In this document: positions 41,509-49,679 of the stretch, one piece after another
Numbering within the stretch: position 1 is the first letter of the stretch
Layout: each line of letters opens with the position of its first letter
From: Gemmatimonadota bacterium
GTDB lineage: Bacteria > Gemmatimonadota > Gemmatimonadetes > Gemmatimonadales > GWC2-71-9
Reading direction: 5' to 3'
DNA: 64,000 bases
Assembly: GCA_022710485.1 (NCBI GenBank)
Contig: JAKLGU010000001.1
Coordinates: 173,501-237,500 of the forward strand
Notes under the pieces: generated by a model
The model's database searches: none
What the model was told of the DNA's origin: nothing
Seen by the model: only the letters and a program-made list of their open reading frames with translations
Made by a program: the position numbers and the translations under genes

Positions 41509-42623
41509 GTGGCCAGCAGCTCCGCCGCGATGTCCGCCACCCGGGCGGACGCCCCCGGGGTCCCCAGGCGGCCGCGGACCTCCGCGAGCGCCGTCAGCTG
41601 TGCCTGCCGCGCCGGGTGCCCGTGGGTGAGGAGGTCGCCGAGCGCCCCGACCAGCGCGGGGACGGTCATCGCTTCCTGCAGGAACTCCGGGACGACTTCG
41701 CGGTCGGCGACCAGATTGACCAGGCTCACCCACCGTACCGTCACAAGCCGGCGCGCCACCGCGAAGGTGAGCGGATGCATCCGGTACGCTACCGCCATCG
41801 GCACGTCGGCCAGCGCCGCCTCCAGCGTCGTGGTGCCGGACTTGGCGAGGCAGGCGTCGGCGGCCGCCAACACCGTCCGCGGGTCGGCGACGAGTCGCGC
41901 CTGCCCCGGGTCGGGATAGCGGCCGGCCGTCGTGACGGCCACCACGACCTCGTCGCACCGTCCCGACGCGCGGAGCTGGCCAGCCACCGCACGAAACGTC
42001 TCCCAGTGGCTCCGGACTTCCTGCTCCCGGCTCCCCGGAAAGAGCGCCAGCACCCGTGCGCCCGCCGCAAGGCCCAGCGAGGCGCGGGCGGCCTCCCGCG
42101 ACGGCGCCGGCGCCCGGTCGAGGAGGGGATGCCCCACGTACGTGGCCTCGAGCCCAACCCCCGCAAAGAAGGCCGGCTCGAACGGCAACACCACCGCGAG
42201 CCGGTCCACCGCGGCGGCCAGCCGCCGAGCCCGGCCGGGGCGCCATGCCCAGAGCTGCGGCGGGATGTAGTACAACACCTTGATGGCCGCCTCGCGCGCG
42301 GCCCGGGCCGTGCGCAGGTGGAACCCGGGATAGTCGATCGGCAGGTAGAGGTCCCACCGCCGCCGACGGAACTCCGCCGTAAGCGACCGGTACAGCTCCA
42401 GGTGCGCGGGCACCCGCCGGATGATCTCGACGGCGCCCATCGCGCTCAGGCGCTCCATCGGGAAGAGGAGGCTGGCCCCGGCGGCGGCCATCCGCGGACC
42501 ACCTACCCCGTCGATAGTCGCCAAGGGCCACCGCGCGCGAAGGGCGGCGACGACCTCCGCGCCGTGCAGGTCCCCCGATGGTTCCCCCGCAGAGACCAGG
42601 ATCCGGGGGGCGCCGACGGTCAT
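41505..42623 (-). CDS. lpxB: Lipid-A-disaccharide synthase
   Basis: 372 residues. Starts with ILVSAGEPSGDLHGAEVV; further signatures are IDYPGFHLRTAR, YYIPPQLWAWRPGRA, YVGHPLLDR and LFPGSREQEV, then CLAKSGTTTLEAAL. It joins UDP-diacylglucosamine to lipid X. It is followed by the acyltransferase and preceded by the oxidoreductase with GTGA/ATGA-type overlaps. Confidence 0.96.
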   Translation of the reverse strand: MTVGAPRILVSAGEPSGDLHGAEVVAALRARWPLATIDGVGGPRMAAAGASLLFPMERLSAMGAVEIIRRVPAHLELYRSLTAEFRRRRWDLYLPIDYPGFHLRTARAAREAAIKVLYYIPPQLWAWRPGRARRLAAAVDRLAVVLPFEPAFFAGVGLEATYVGHPLLDRAPAPSREAARASLGLAAGARVLALFPGSREQEVRSHWETFRAVAGQLRASGRCDEVVVAVTTAGRYPDPGQARLVADPRTVLAAADACLAKSGTTTLEAALADVPMAVAYRMHPLTFAVARRLVTVRWVSLVNLVADREVVPEFLQEAMTVPALVGALGDLLTHGHPARQAQLTALAEVRGRLGTPGASARVADIAAELLAT

Positions 42624-43576
42624 GCCGGTCGCACCACCGCGCCCACGCGCAAGGCGAGGTCGAGCGCGGCGCGGCCCTCCACGCCCGTCACGCCGCGGTG
42701 CCGTTCGCCGCGAACCGCGCGCACGAACTCGGTCAGCTCGAGCCGGAGCGCGTCGCCCTCGGGCGCCTCGAGCACGATCTCCTCCACGACCTCTTCGAGG
42801 CTGGTCCCGGTGCCGCGCTTCCAGCTCGGCCGCACCCGCAGGAAGGTGGCGTGCCCGGAGGCGAGATCGAGCGTGAGGTACCCGGTGTCCTGGTAGATGC
42901 GGACCCGCCGCACCCGCTGCCGCCCGATGCGCGAGGCGGTGATCGACGCCACCGTGCCGCCGGGGAGCTCAAGACGCGCGTTGACCATGTCGAGGTGGGA
43001 GGAGAGCACCGCGGCACCGATGCCGCGAACGTCGGTGACTTCCGGCGATCCGGTGAGCGCGAGGAGCAGGTCGAGGTCGTGGATCATCAGGTCGAGCACG
43101 ACGGAGACGTCCGTGCCGCGCGGCGAATAGGGGGCGATCCGCTCGACCTCGATGTACCGGGGATTCTCCACCGCGGGGAGGGCGGCGCGGACCGCGCGGT
43201 TGTAGCGCTCGATCTGGCCCACGTGCAGGACGACGCCGGCCTGCGCGGCGGCGGCCACCAGCGCGTCGGCCTCCGCCAGCGTGGCGGCCAGCGGCTTTTC
43301 CATGAGGACGGCCACGCCGCGCTCCAGCGCGCGCAGGCCGACCTCCGCGTGGAGGGAGGTGGGGACGGCGATCGAAACCGCCTTCACCTGCCCGAGCAGC
43401 GTGTCCACCCCGCTCATCGCCGGCGCCCCCACCTCGGCCCCGACCCGTTCGGCCGTCTCCGTATTGGCGTCGTAGACGCCGACGAGCTTCACGCCGTCGA
43501 GGGTGGCGAGGTGGCGCGCGTGGTGCCGCCCCAGCGCGCCGACGCCGATCACGCCGACGGGCAGCGGGGCGCTCAC
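42620..43576 (-). CDS. Gfo/Idh/MocA oxidoreductase, possibly GnnA-like
   Basis: 318 residues. NAD-binding GVIGVGALGRHHARHLA, then VLMEKPLAATLAEADALV (EKP motif) and VVLDLMIHDLDLLLAL (DxxxHD). Position between lpxA and lpxB recalls GnnA, which oxidises UDP-GlcNAc at C3 so that GnnB can install an amine for amide-linked lipid A. No GnnB aminotransferase is in the cluster, so that role is only a suggestion. GTG start overlaps lpxA. Confidence 0.85.
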   Translation of the reverse strand: MSAPLPVGVIGVGALGRHHARHLATLDGVKLVGVYDANTETAERVGAEVGAPAMSGVDTLLGQVKAVSIAVPTSLHAEVGLRALERGVAVLMEKPLAATLAEADALVAAAAQAGVVLHVGQIERYNRAVRAALPAVENPRYIEVERIAPYSPRGTDVSVVLDLMIHDLDLLLALTGSPEVTDVRGIGAAVLSSHLDMVNARLELPGGTVASITASRIGRQRVRRVRIYQDTGYLTLDLASGHATFLRVRPSWKRGTGTSLEEVVEEIVLEAPEGDALRLELTEFVRAVRGERHRGVTGVEGRAALDLALRVGAVVRPA

Positions 43577-44349
43577 GCCGGGACGCCCCGCCCCGAGGAT
43601 TCCACGAACCCGATGAAGCGCTCGATTTCGGGCAGGTCGGGGAGGTCCATCCGCGCCCGCTCAATCGCCTGGCCGAGGTTGAGGTCGGAGTTGAAGAACA
43701 GGCGGTAGGCCCGCTTGAGGCCGGCGATGGTCTGCGGCGCGAAGCCGGCGCGCTGCAGGCCGATCGAGTTGAGGCCGTAGAGTTCCATCGGATTGCCCGC
43801 CGCCTTCACGTACGGCGGCACGTCCTGGTTGACGCGGGTGCATCCGCTCACGAAGGCGTAACTGCCGATGGTGACGAACTGGTGCACCGCCGCCAGGCCG
43901 CTCAGGTTCGCGTAGTCGTGGATGGTCACGTGCCCGGCCACCTGCGTTGCGTTGGCGATGATGACCCGGTCGCCCACCCGGCAGTCGTGCGCGATGTGAA
44001 CGTAGGACATCAGGAAGCAGTTGGCGCCGACGACCGTCTTTCCGGTGGCGGCGGTGCCGCGGTTGATCGTCGCGTATTCGCGGATGACGGTGCCCGGCCC
44101 CACCTCGACCCAGGTCTCCTCGTCCTTGAACTTGAAGTCCTGCGGCGGGCCGCCCAGCAGGGAGCCCTCGCCGACGCTGACGCCCGCCCCGAGGCGCACG
44201 TAGCGCTCCAGCGTGGCGCGCGGCCCGATGCGGCAGCCGTCGCCCACCACCACGTCGGGGCCGATGATCGCGAAGGGGCCGACCTCGATGCGCTCGCCGA
44301 GCGTCGCGCCGGGGTCCACCAGCGCGGTCGGGTGGATGCGGACGGTCAC
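43573..44349 (-). CDS. lpxA: UDP-N-acetylglucosamine acyltransferase
   Basis: 258 residues. A left-handed beta-helix of hexapeptide repeats (IHPTALVDPGATLGERIEVGPF...), with FLMSYVHIAHDCRVGD carrying the catalytic His and GLAAVHQFVTIGSYAF; the C-terminal helical part contains PYVKAAGNPMELYGLNSIGLQR. First step of lipid A synthesis. GTG start overlaps the lpxC-fabZ stop. Confidence 0.96.
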   Translation of the reverse strand: MTVRIHPTALVDPGATLGERIEVGPFAIIGPDVVVGDGCRIGPRATLERYVRLGAGVSVGEGSLLGGPPQDFKFKDEETWVEVGPGTVIREYATINRGTAATGKTVVGANCFLMSYVHIAHDCRVGDRVIIANATQVAGHVTIHDYANLSGLAAVHQFVTIGSYAFVSGCTRVNQDVPPYVKAAGNPMELYGLNSIGLQRAGFAPQTIAGLKRAYRLFFNSDLNLGQAIERARMDLPDLPEIERFIGFVESSGRGVPA

Positions 44350-45623
44350 CGGTCCACCACGGCGGCCATCATCTCCGCCTCGACGGCCACCTTTCCGTCC
44401 ACGTACGCGACGCCCTTCATCTTGCAGGTCTTCCCGCGGAACTGGACCATCTCGAGCTCGAACCGGAGCTGGTCGCCGGGGAGCACCGGCCGCCGGAACT
44501 TCACGTTGTCGAGCGACATGAAGTAGATGACCTTCTCCTCCGTCATCTCGACCAGCGAGCCGAGGAGCAGCATCCCGCCCACCTGCGCCATCGCCTCGAT
44601 GACGAGCACGCCGGGCATGATCGGGTGCCCGGGGAAATGCCCCTGGAAGAACGGCTCGTTGATGGTGACGTTCTTGATCCCCACGATCCGCTTCTTGCCT
44701 TCCATCTCGATGATCCGGTCCACCAGCAGGAACGGATACCGGTGGGGGATCACGTCGAGGATCCGGCCGATGTCCATGGCGATCCCGCCCTCGCGCTGCC
44801 CGGTCCGGGCGATGGCGCGCGCGAGCGCGATGTTGCCCTGGTGGCTGGGCCGCGTGGCGACGATGTGGGCCTGCACCCGTCCGCCGATCAGGGCCAGGTC
44901 GCCGACGAGGTCGGCGGCCTTGTGGCGCACGAACTCGTCAGGCCACCGGAGCGTGGTGCCGTCCACCAGCCCAGTGTCGGTGAGCACCACCGCGTTCCCG
45001 GGCGTGGCGCCCTGGATGAGGCCCTTGGCCTTGAGCGCCTCGACCTCGTGCACGAACCCGAAGGTCCGCGCGCCGGCGAGCTCGCGCGCGAAGACCTCCG
45101 GCGTCACCTCGTAACTCCCCGCCTGGGAACCGATGAGCGGATGCGGGAAATCAATGGCCACCGTGACGCGCATGGCGCCCGCGGGCGAGACCACGTAGCT
45201 CGACGCGCCCTCGGTGACGGTGAACGGGGCGAGGACGCGGAAGACCACCGGGTCGCCGTCCTGCACCCGCTCGCCGGCGCCCTGCAGCGCCTCGAGCCAC
45301 GGCCGGAAGGAGCCGTCGAGCGCCGGTGGCTCCGGGCCGTCGAGGTCGATGTAGAGGTCGTCGAGCCCGAGGGCGCACACCGCGGCGAGGACGTGCTCCA
45401 CGGTGTGGATCGCCTGCGCGCCCTGGCCGAGCACGGTGCGCCGGTCCGTCGCCTCGACCTCCTCGAGCCGGGCCGCGATCTCGGGCGTCCCGGGCAGGTC
45501 GGTGCGGCGGAAGACCACCCGGCGTCCGCCCGGTGCCGGCCGGAAGGTGGCGGTCACGACGGCGCCGGTGTGGAGACCCGCCCCGCTCAGGGACACTTCC
45601 CGATCGATCGTACGCCTAGCCAC
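44346..45623 (-). CDS. lpxC-fabZ: Fused UDP-3-O-acyl-GlcNAc deacetylase / 3-hydroxyacyl-ACP dehydratase
   Basis: 425 residues. Residues 1-280 are LpxC: LSGAGLHTG, TVEHVLAA (zinc His), HEVEALKAKGLIQG, RWPDEFVRHKAADLVGDLAL (HKxxD zinc/catalytic). Residues about 280-425 are FabZ: ILDVIPHRYPFLLVDRIIE and FFQGHFPGHPIMPGVLVIEAMAQ with the catalytic His and Glu. The fusion is known from Bacteroidetes and related phyla. GTG at 45623 is preceded by GAGGTGA; GTG at 45629 is an alternative. It links lipid A and fatty acid synthesis in one polypeptide. Confidence 0.95.
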   Translation of the reverse strand: MARRTIDREVSLSGAGLHTGAVVTATFRPAPGGRRVVFRRTDLPGTPEIAARLEEVEATDRRTVLGQGAQAIHTVEHVLAAVCALGLDDLYIDLDGPEPPALDGSFRPWLEALQGAGERVQDGDPVVFRVLAPFTVTEGASSYVVSPAGAMRVTVAIDFPHPLIGSQAGSYEVTPEVFARELAGARTFGFVHEVEALKAKGLIQGATPGNAVVLTDTGLVDGTTLRWPDEFVRHKAADLVGDLALIGGRVQAHIVATRPSHQGNIALARAIARTGQREGGIAMDIGRILDVIPHRYPFLLVDRIIEMEGKKRIVGIKNVTINEPFFQGHFPGHPIMPGVLVIEAMAQVGGMLLLGSLVEMTEEKVIYFMSLDNVKFRRPVLPGDQLRFELEMVQFRGKTCKMKGVAYVDGKVAVEAEMMAAVVDR

Positions 45624-46650
45624 GGTCACCTCGCTTCGACACGAGTTCTTCGAGCTGGTTGATGATCTTGGCCACCCGGTACAGGGCGGACTGGGCACGA
45701 AGGTAGTCGCGCTGGCGCCGCGCCGGGCTCCCGCCCATGTCGGTCCCGGCCGGGACGTCCTGGCCGATCCCCGACTGCGCGCTGACCCTGACGCCGTCAC
45801 CCAGCGTGATGTGGCCGGTCACGCCGACCTGGCCGGCGAGGATGACGCCGTTCCCCATGCGCGTGCTCCCCGCCACCCCGACCCCGGCCATGATGAGGCA
45901 GCCTCGGCCGGTCTGGACGTTGTGGGCGAGGTGGACGAGGTTGTCGATCTTCGTCCCCGCCCCGATGACGGTGTCGTCGAGGCTCCCGCGGTCCACGCAG
46001 GAGTGGGAACCGACCTGCACGTCGTCCTCGAGCACGCAGCCGCCGACGTGGCGGATCGGCCGGTGCCCGCCGGGGCCGGAGGCGAACCCGAAGCCGTCCC
46101 CCCCGATCACCGCGGCGGCCTTGAGCCGCACCCGGTTCCCGAGCCGCGTCCCGCGGTGGCACACCACGTTCGGCCCGATGTCGCAGTCGTCCCCGGCCAC
46201 CACGCCGTCCTCCAGCACCGCCCCCGGGCCGATCCGGCATCTGGAACCGAGGCGCACGTCCCGACCCAGCACCGCGTGGGGCCCGATCTGCACCTCGCCG
46301 CGCCAGGTGGCCCCGGGGCCGATGACGGCCGTCGGCGCCACGCCCCACTCGACCGCGGGCTCGGGAATGAGGACCGGCACCACCTTGAGCAGGGCGGCCG
46401 CCGGGTCGTCCACGACGATCCTGGTCATGGGCCCGCCGGCCACCTCGGCGTGCTCGGCGCGCAACAACACCGCGCCCGCCGCCGACCGGGCGAACGCCTC
46501 CACGTACCGCGGGCCGCTCAGCAGCGACAGCGTGGCGCCGTCGGCCCGGTCGAGCGGGCCGACGTCGGTCAGGGGCAGCGCCCCATTGCCAAGCAGGCGG
46601 CCGCCGACGAGGTCAGCGACCGCCTGTGCCGTGAGCGTGGGAGGCGTCAC
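45616..46650 (-). CDS. lpxD: UDP-3-O-acylglucosamine N-acyltransferase
   Basis: 344 residues, GTG start. N-terminal uridine-binding domain (AQAVADLVGGRLLGNG), then hexapeptide repeats with the conserved GGDGFGFA and the catalytic-region DNLVHLAHNVQTGRGCLI, and a C-terminal helix. Third step of lipid A synthesis. It starts 4 bp after ompH and overlaps lpxC-fabZ by 8 bp. Confidence 0.95.
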   Translation of the reverse strand: MTPPTLTAQAVADLVGGRLLGNGALPLTDVGPLDRADGATLSLLSGPRYVEAFARSAAGAVLLRAEHAEVAGGPMTRIVVDDPAAALLKVVPVLIPEPAVEWGVAPTAVIGPGATWRGEVQIGPHAVLGRDVRLGSRCRIGPGAVLEDGVVAGDDCDIGPNVVCHRGTRLGNRVRLKAAAVIGGDGFGFASGPGGHRPIRHVGGCVLEDDVQVGSHSCVDRGSLDDTVIGAGTKIDNLVHLAHNVQTGRGCLIMAGVGVAGSTRMGNGVILAGQVGVTGHITLGDGVRVSAQSGIGQDVPAGTDMGGSPARRQRDYLRAQSALYRVAKIINQLEELVSKRGDRG

Positions 46651-46654
46651 CGGC

Positions 46655-47194
46655 TCAGCTGCCGCCGCCGGCCTTCAGCTGGTCGATGACCTTCTGGGTC
46701 AGGTCCAGCGAACGGTCGGCCGCGACGATGCCCGTGTTCTGCGTGGAAACGTCAAAGATCATGGCGTATCCTCCGGCGGCGCGTACCCCCTCGACGATCG
46801 AGGTGACCCGTTGCTGGATCGGCCCGACCACGTCGCGCTCGCGCTGCGCCGCCCGATCCTGCAGTTCCTGCATGCGCTTCTCGAGCTGCTGCTGCTGCGC
46901 CTCGAGTTCCTTCTGCTTGGCGGTGCGGGCGGAGGGGCTCAGCACGACCGAGCTCTGCTGGAACGACTGCACCGCCGAGTCGAGGTTGGCCTGCAGCTTC
47001 TGGACTTCCAGCCGGTATCCTGCCACTTCGTTGGTGAGCAGCGTCTCGGCCTTGGCGAACTCGGGCATGGACGCGAGGACCAGCCGGGAGTTGATGTAAG
47101 CGACCTTGCCTGCAGACTGCTGGGCCGAGGCCGGCAGCGCCACGAGGCCGGTCGCGAGCCCGGCGAGAGAAAGTGCGGTGAAAATCCGTCCCAT
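46655..47194 (-). CDS. skp: OmpH/Skp periplasmic chaperone
   Basis: 179 residues, ATG with CAGGAG upstream. Signal peptide ending ALPASAQ; KVAYINSRLVLASMPEF, then a long coiled coil (KQKELEAQQQQLEKRMQELQDRAAQRERDV) and the end segment YAMIFDVSTQNTGIVAADRSLDLT. Skp holds unfolded outer-membrane proteins for BamA. It is placed between bamA and lpxD, the classical order. Confidence 0.93.
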   Translation of the reverse strand: MGRIFTALSLAGLATGLVALPASAQQSAGKVAYINSRLVLASMPEFAKAETLLTNEVAGYRLEVQKLQANLDSAVQSFQQSSVVLSPSARTAKQKELEAQQQQLEKRMQELQDRAAQRERDVVGPIQQRVTSIVEGVRAAGGYAMIFDVSTQNTGIVAADRSLDLTQKVIDQLKAGGGS

Positions 47195-47238
47195 CGTAAA
47201 CTCCTGCCTGGATGTCAGTGAATATGGAACTGCGGTCC

Positions 47239-49614
47239 TCAGAAGATGTTGCCGATCTTGAAGTGCAACTTCCAGCTTGGGTCCGGCTGCCCGTCGATGT
47301 TCAGGCGGTCGATGCCGTAGGCCAGGTCGATCCCGATCGGGCCCAGCGGCGAGATCAAAGCTACTCCAACGCCCACGCCGCGGTAGAGGCGGGCGGGATC
47401 GAACTGTGACGGGGTGCGGTAGACGTTGCCCGCGTCGAAGAAGAGGTTCACGTAGAGCGACTGGCTCATCCGGGCCCCGGCTTCCGCCGTGAAGGCGGCG
47501 TAGGACTGCCCGAAGGCGTTGGCGCTGGCCCGGGTCGAGCTGGAGAACGGATTGTACCCGTCCGGCGTGATGGAGAACTCCTCGTAGCCGCGGAGCGGAA
47601 TGCCGTACTGCACGCCGCCCATGGAGTACAGGTCGGTGAAGAACGGCCCCGCGTCGCCGAAGATCCACCCCGCCTTGGCGGTGAGCCCGAGGACGAACTT
47701 GATCCCGGTGCCGAGCTGGGCGGTGCCGCCCAGGCCGCCGAGGGGCACGTACCACTGGCCTTCGTATTCCAGCTTCTGGAAGTCGCCGTCGCCGCCCAGG
47801 ACGCCGCCGGTGAACTCCAGGTTGGTGGTGACCCGACTGCCGCCGGTGGCGAACGGGAGGCCGACCCGGGTGTCCCGGACGAGGCTGAACCCGACCGTGG
47901 ATTTCACGCATTGTGAGCAGCTGTACCGCTCGCGGAGGCTGATCGACCCGCCGGCGTAGCTGATGCTCATCAGGCTGTACGAGGTGAAGAGCCGGGTGTA
48001 GCGGGAGCCGAACACCGGAAAGCCGACCTGGACGGACCCGCCCTTCTGCTCTCGGCGGCCGAGGTCGCCGACGATGTAGCGCTGCCGCGAATTGAACAGC
48101 GCCAGCGTCCCGGACACGCGCGACCCCTGGATGGACGGGTCAGTGTACGAGAGGTTGAAGTCGTTCACGTTCTTGCCGAACTGCCACTGGAACCGGCCGC
48201 GCTTGCCCCGCCCGAACAGGTTCGGCTCCTCCAGCCCGAGGAAGCCGCCGAGGCCCGTGCCCTGCCCCAGCGAGGCGCCGAAGTTGACGTTGCCGGTGCG
48301 CTTCTCCACCACGGTGAAGGTGATGTCCACGTCCTGGCCGTTCTCGGTGGGCGCCACGTCGGGCGGGGGCAGCGGCTGGAAGAACCCGAGGTTCGAGATG
48401 TTCTGGTAGCTGCGGATCAGCAGCTCACGATTGAACACCGATCCCGGGAAGATGACGATGGCGCTCCGGATGACGGACTCATGGGTTACGTCGTTGCCGA
48501 GGATGATGATGCGGTTGATGGTGGCGGGGGCACCCTCCTCGATCCGCCACCGCAGGTCGATCATCGGCGTGCCATCCTCGGCGATGCGCCGGCTCTCCTC
48601 CGGGGTCACCCGCGAGTAGATATATCCGGTGTTGAGGTACAGGTCCTTCAGCCGGTTGGTGGCCGCCTCCCACGCGGCGCGGTTGAACGGCTGGCTCACG
48701 ACGGGCTTCCCGCTCTGGATGGCCGCGGCGCCGCCGAACGGGTAATACGCCCCGAGCTCGTCGGCCGAGTACCGGCGGTTGCCGATCAGGTCCATGGTAC
48801 CGACGTAGTACACCTTGCCCTCTTCCACCGTCAGCGACAGGGCGGCCTTGCCGGTCTCGGGATCCGCCAGCACCGTGTCCTTGATGACCTGGAAGTCGAT
48901 CATGCCCTTGGAACCGTAGAACAGCGGGAGCTGCTGCCGCATGTCCGACTCGACCTTGTCCTCGTCGTAGGTCCCCTTCTGGAACCAGAGGAACCCCTCC
49001 GGCTTGGTGTCCATGTGCTTGGCCACCTGCTTGTCCGTGAAGCGTTCGTTGCCGGACACCAGGATCTGGCTGATCGAGATCCGCATCCCCTCCACCACCT
49101 GGAAGACCAGCTGCACCGATCCGTCAGGCTGGGCAAACTCGCTGACCGTGGTCTGCGCCTGGAAGTAGCCCTTGTCGGCGTAGGCGGAATCGATGCTGGC
49201 CCGGCTCTGCGCCACGGCGCTCCGGTCGAGGGGCCGTCCCACGACGAGGGTGACCCGGTCGCGCACCGACTGCTCCGGCAGCTGCCGCACACCCAGCAGG
49301 CTCCAGCTGGCCAGGATCGGCCGTTCCCGGACGATGATGACCAGGATGAGGAGCCCGCCGGCCTCGCGCTGCTCGATCCGGACGTCGTCGAACTGGCCGG
49401 TCTGGAAGAGGGCGGTGATGGCGCGCTGGATGTCGCGATATGTGACCGGCTGGTGGACCACCAGCCCGGAGGTGCCCACGATCTGGGCCTCGGTGAGGCG
49501 CTTGTTGCCCTCGACGACGAGGCTGTCGACCGGGGGCGAGGCCAGGTCCTGCCCGCGCAGCGGTTGCGCTGCCAGGACCAGGAGGGCCAGCAGGGGGATG
49601 CAGCGACGAAGCAT
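47239..49614 (-). CDS. bamA: Outer membrane assembly factor BamA
   Basis: 791 residues. Signal peptide (ALLVLAAQPLRGQ), then five POTRA-type repeats over about residues 25-430 (VEGNKRLTEAQIVG, LVSGNERFTDKQVAKHM, LIGNRRYSADELG, ILGNDVTHESVI), and a C-terminal Omp85 barrel with GVGVALISPLGPIGIDLAYG and a terminal Phe. It inserts beta-barrel proteins into the outer membrane. The N-terminal five-repeat layout is normal. It follows clpC after a 66-bp gap with two palindromes. Confidence 0.96.
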   Translation of the reverse strand: MLRRCIPLLALLVLAAQPLRGQDLASPPVDSLVVEGNKRLTEAQIVGTSGLVVHQPVTYRDIQRAITALFQTGQFDDVRIEQREAGGLLILVIIVRERPILASWSLLGVRQLPEQSVRDRVTLVVGRPLDRSAVAQSRASIDSAYADKGYFQAQTTVSEFAQPDGSVQLVFQVVEGMRISISQILVSGNERFTDKQVAKHMDTKPEGFLWFQKGTYDEDKVESDMRQQLPLFYGSKGMIDFQVIKDTVLADPETGKAALSLTVEEGKVYYVGTMDLIGNRRYSADELGAYYPFGGAAAIQSGKPVVSQPFNRAAWEAATNRLKDLYLNTGYIYSRVTPEESRRIAEDGTPMIDLRWRIEEGAPATINRIIILGNDVTHESVIRSAIVIFPGSVFNRELLIRSYQNISNLGFFQPLPPPDVAPTENGQDVDITFTVVEKRTGNVNFGASLGQGTGLGGFLGLEEPNLFGRGKRGRFQWQFGKNVNDFNLSYTDPSIQGSRVSGTLALFNSRQRYIVGDLGRREQKGGSVQVGFPVFGSRYTRLFTSYSLMSISYAGGSISLRERYSCSQCVKSTVGFSLVRDTRVGLPFATGGSRVTTNLEFTGGVLGGDGDFQKLEYEGQWYVPLGGLGGTAQLGTGIKFVLGLTAKAGWIFGDAGPFFTDLYSMGGVQYGIPLRGYEEFSITPDGYNPFSSSTRASANAFGQSYAAFTAEAGARMSQSLYVNLFFDAGNVYRTPSQFDPARLYRGVGVGVALISPLGPIGIDLAYGIDRLNIDGQPDPSWKLHFKIGNIF

Positions 49615-49623
49615 CAGGGGAGG

Positions 49624-49647
49624 GCGTCCGGACGCGCGGCCGGCCGC
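49624..49647. repeat. Two abutting perfect 12-bp palindromes between clpC and bamA
   Basis: GCGTCCGGACGC (49624-49635) is followed directly by GCGGCCGGCCGC (49636-49647). Part of the first half, GGGCGTCCGG, recurs at about 49660-49669. They could act as a terminator of clpC or as a regulator site for bamA. Confidence 0.4.
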
Positions 49648-49679
49648 CCCCGCCGTGAGGGCGTCCGGCCTCGCACGAC

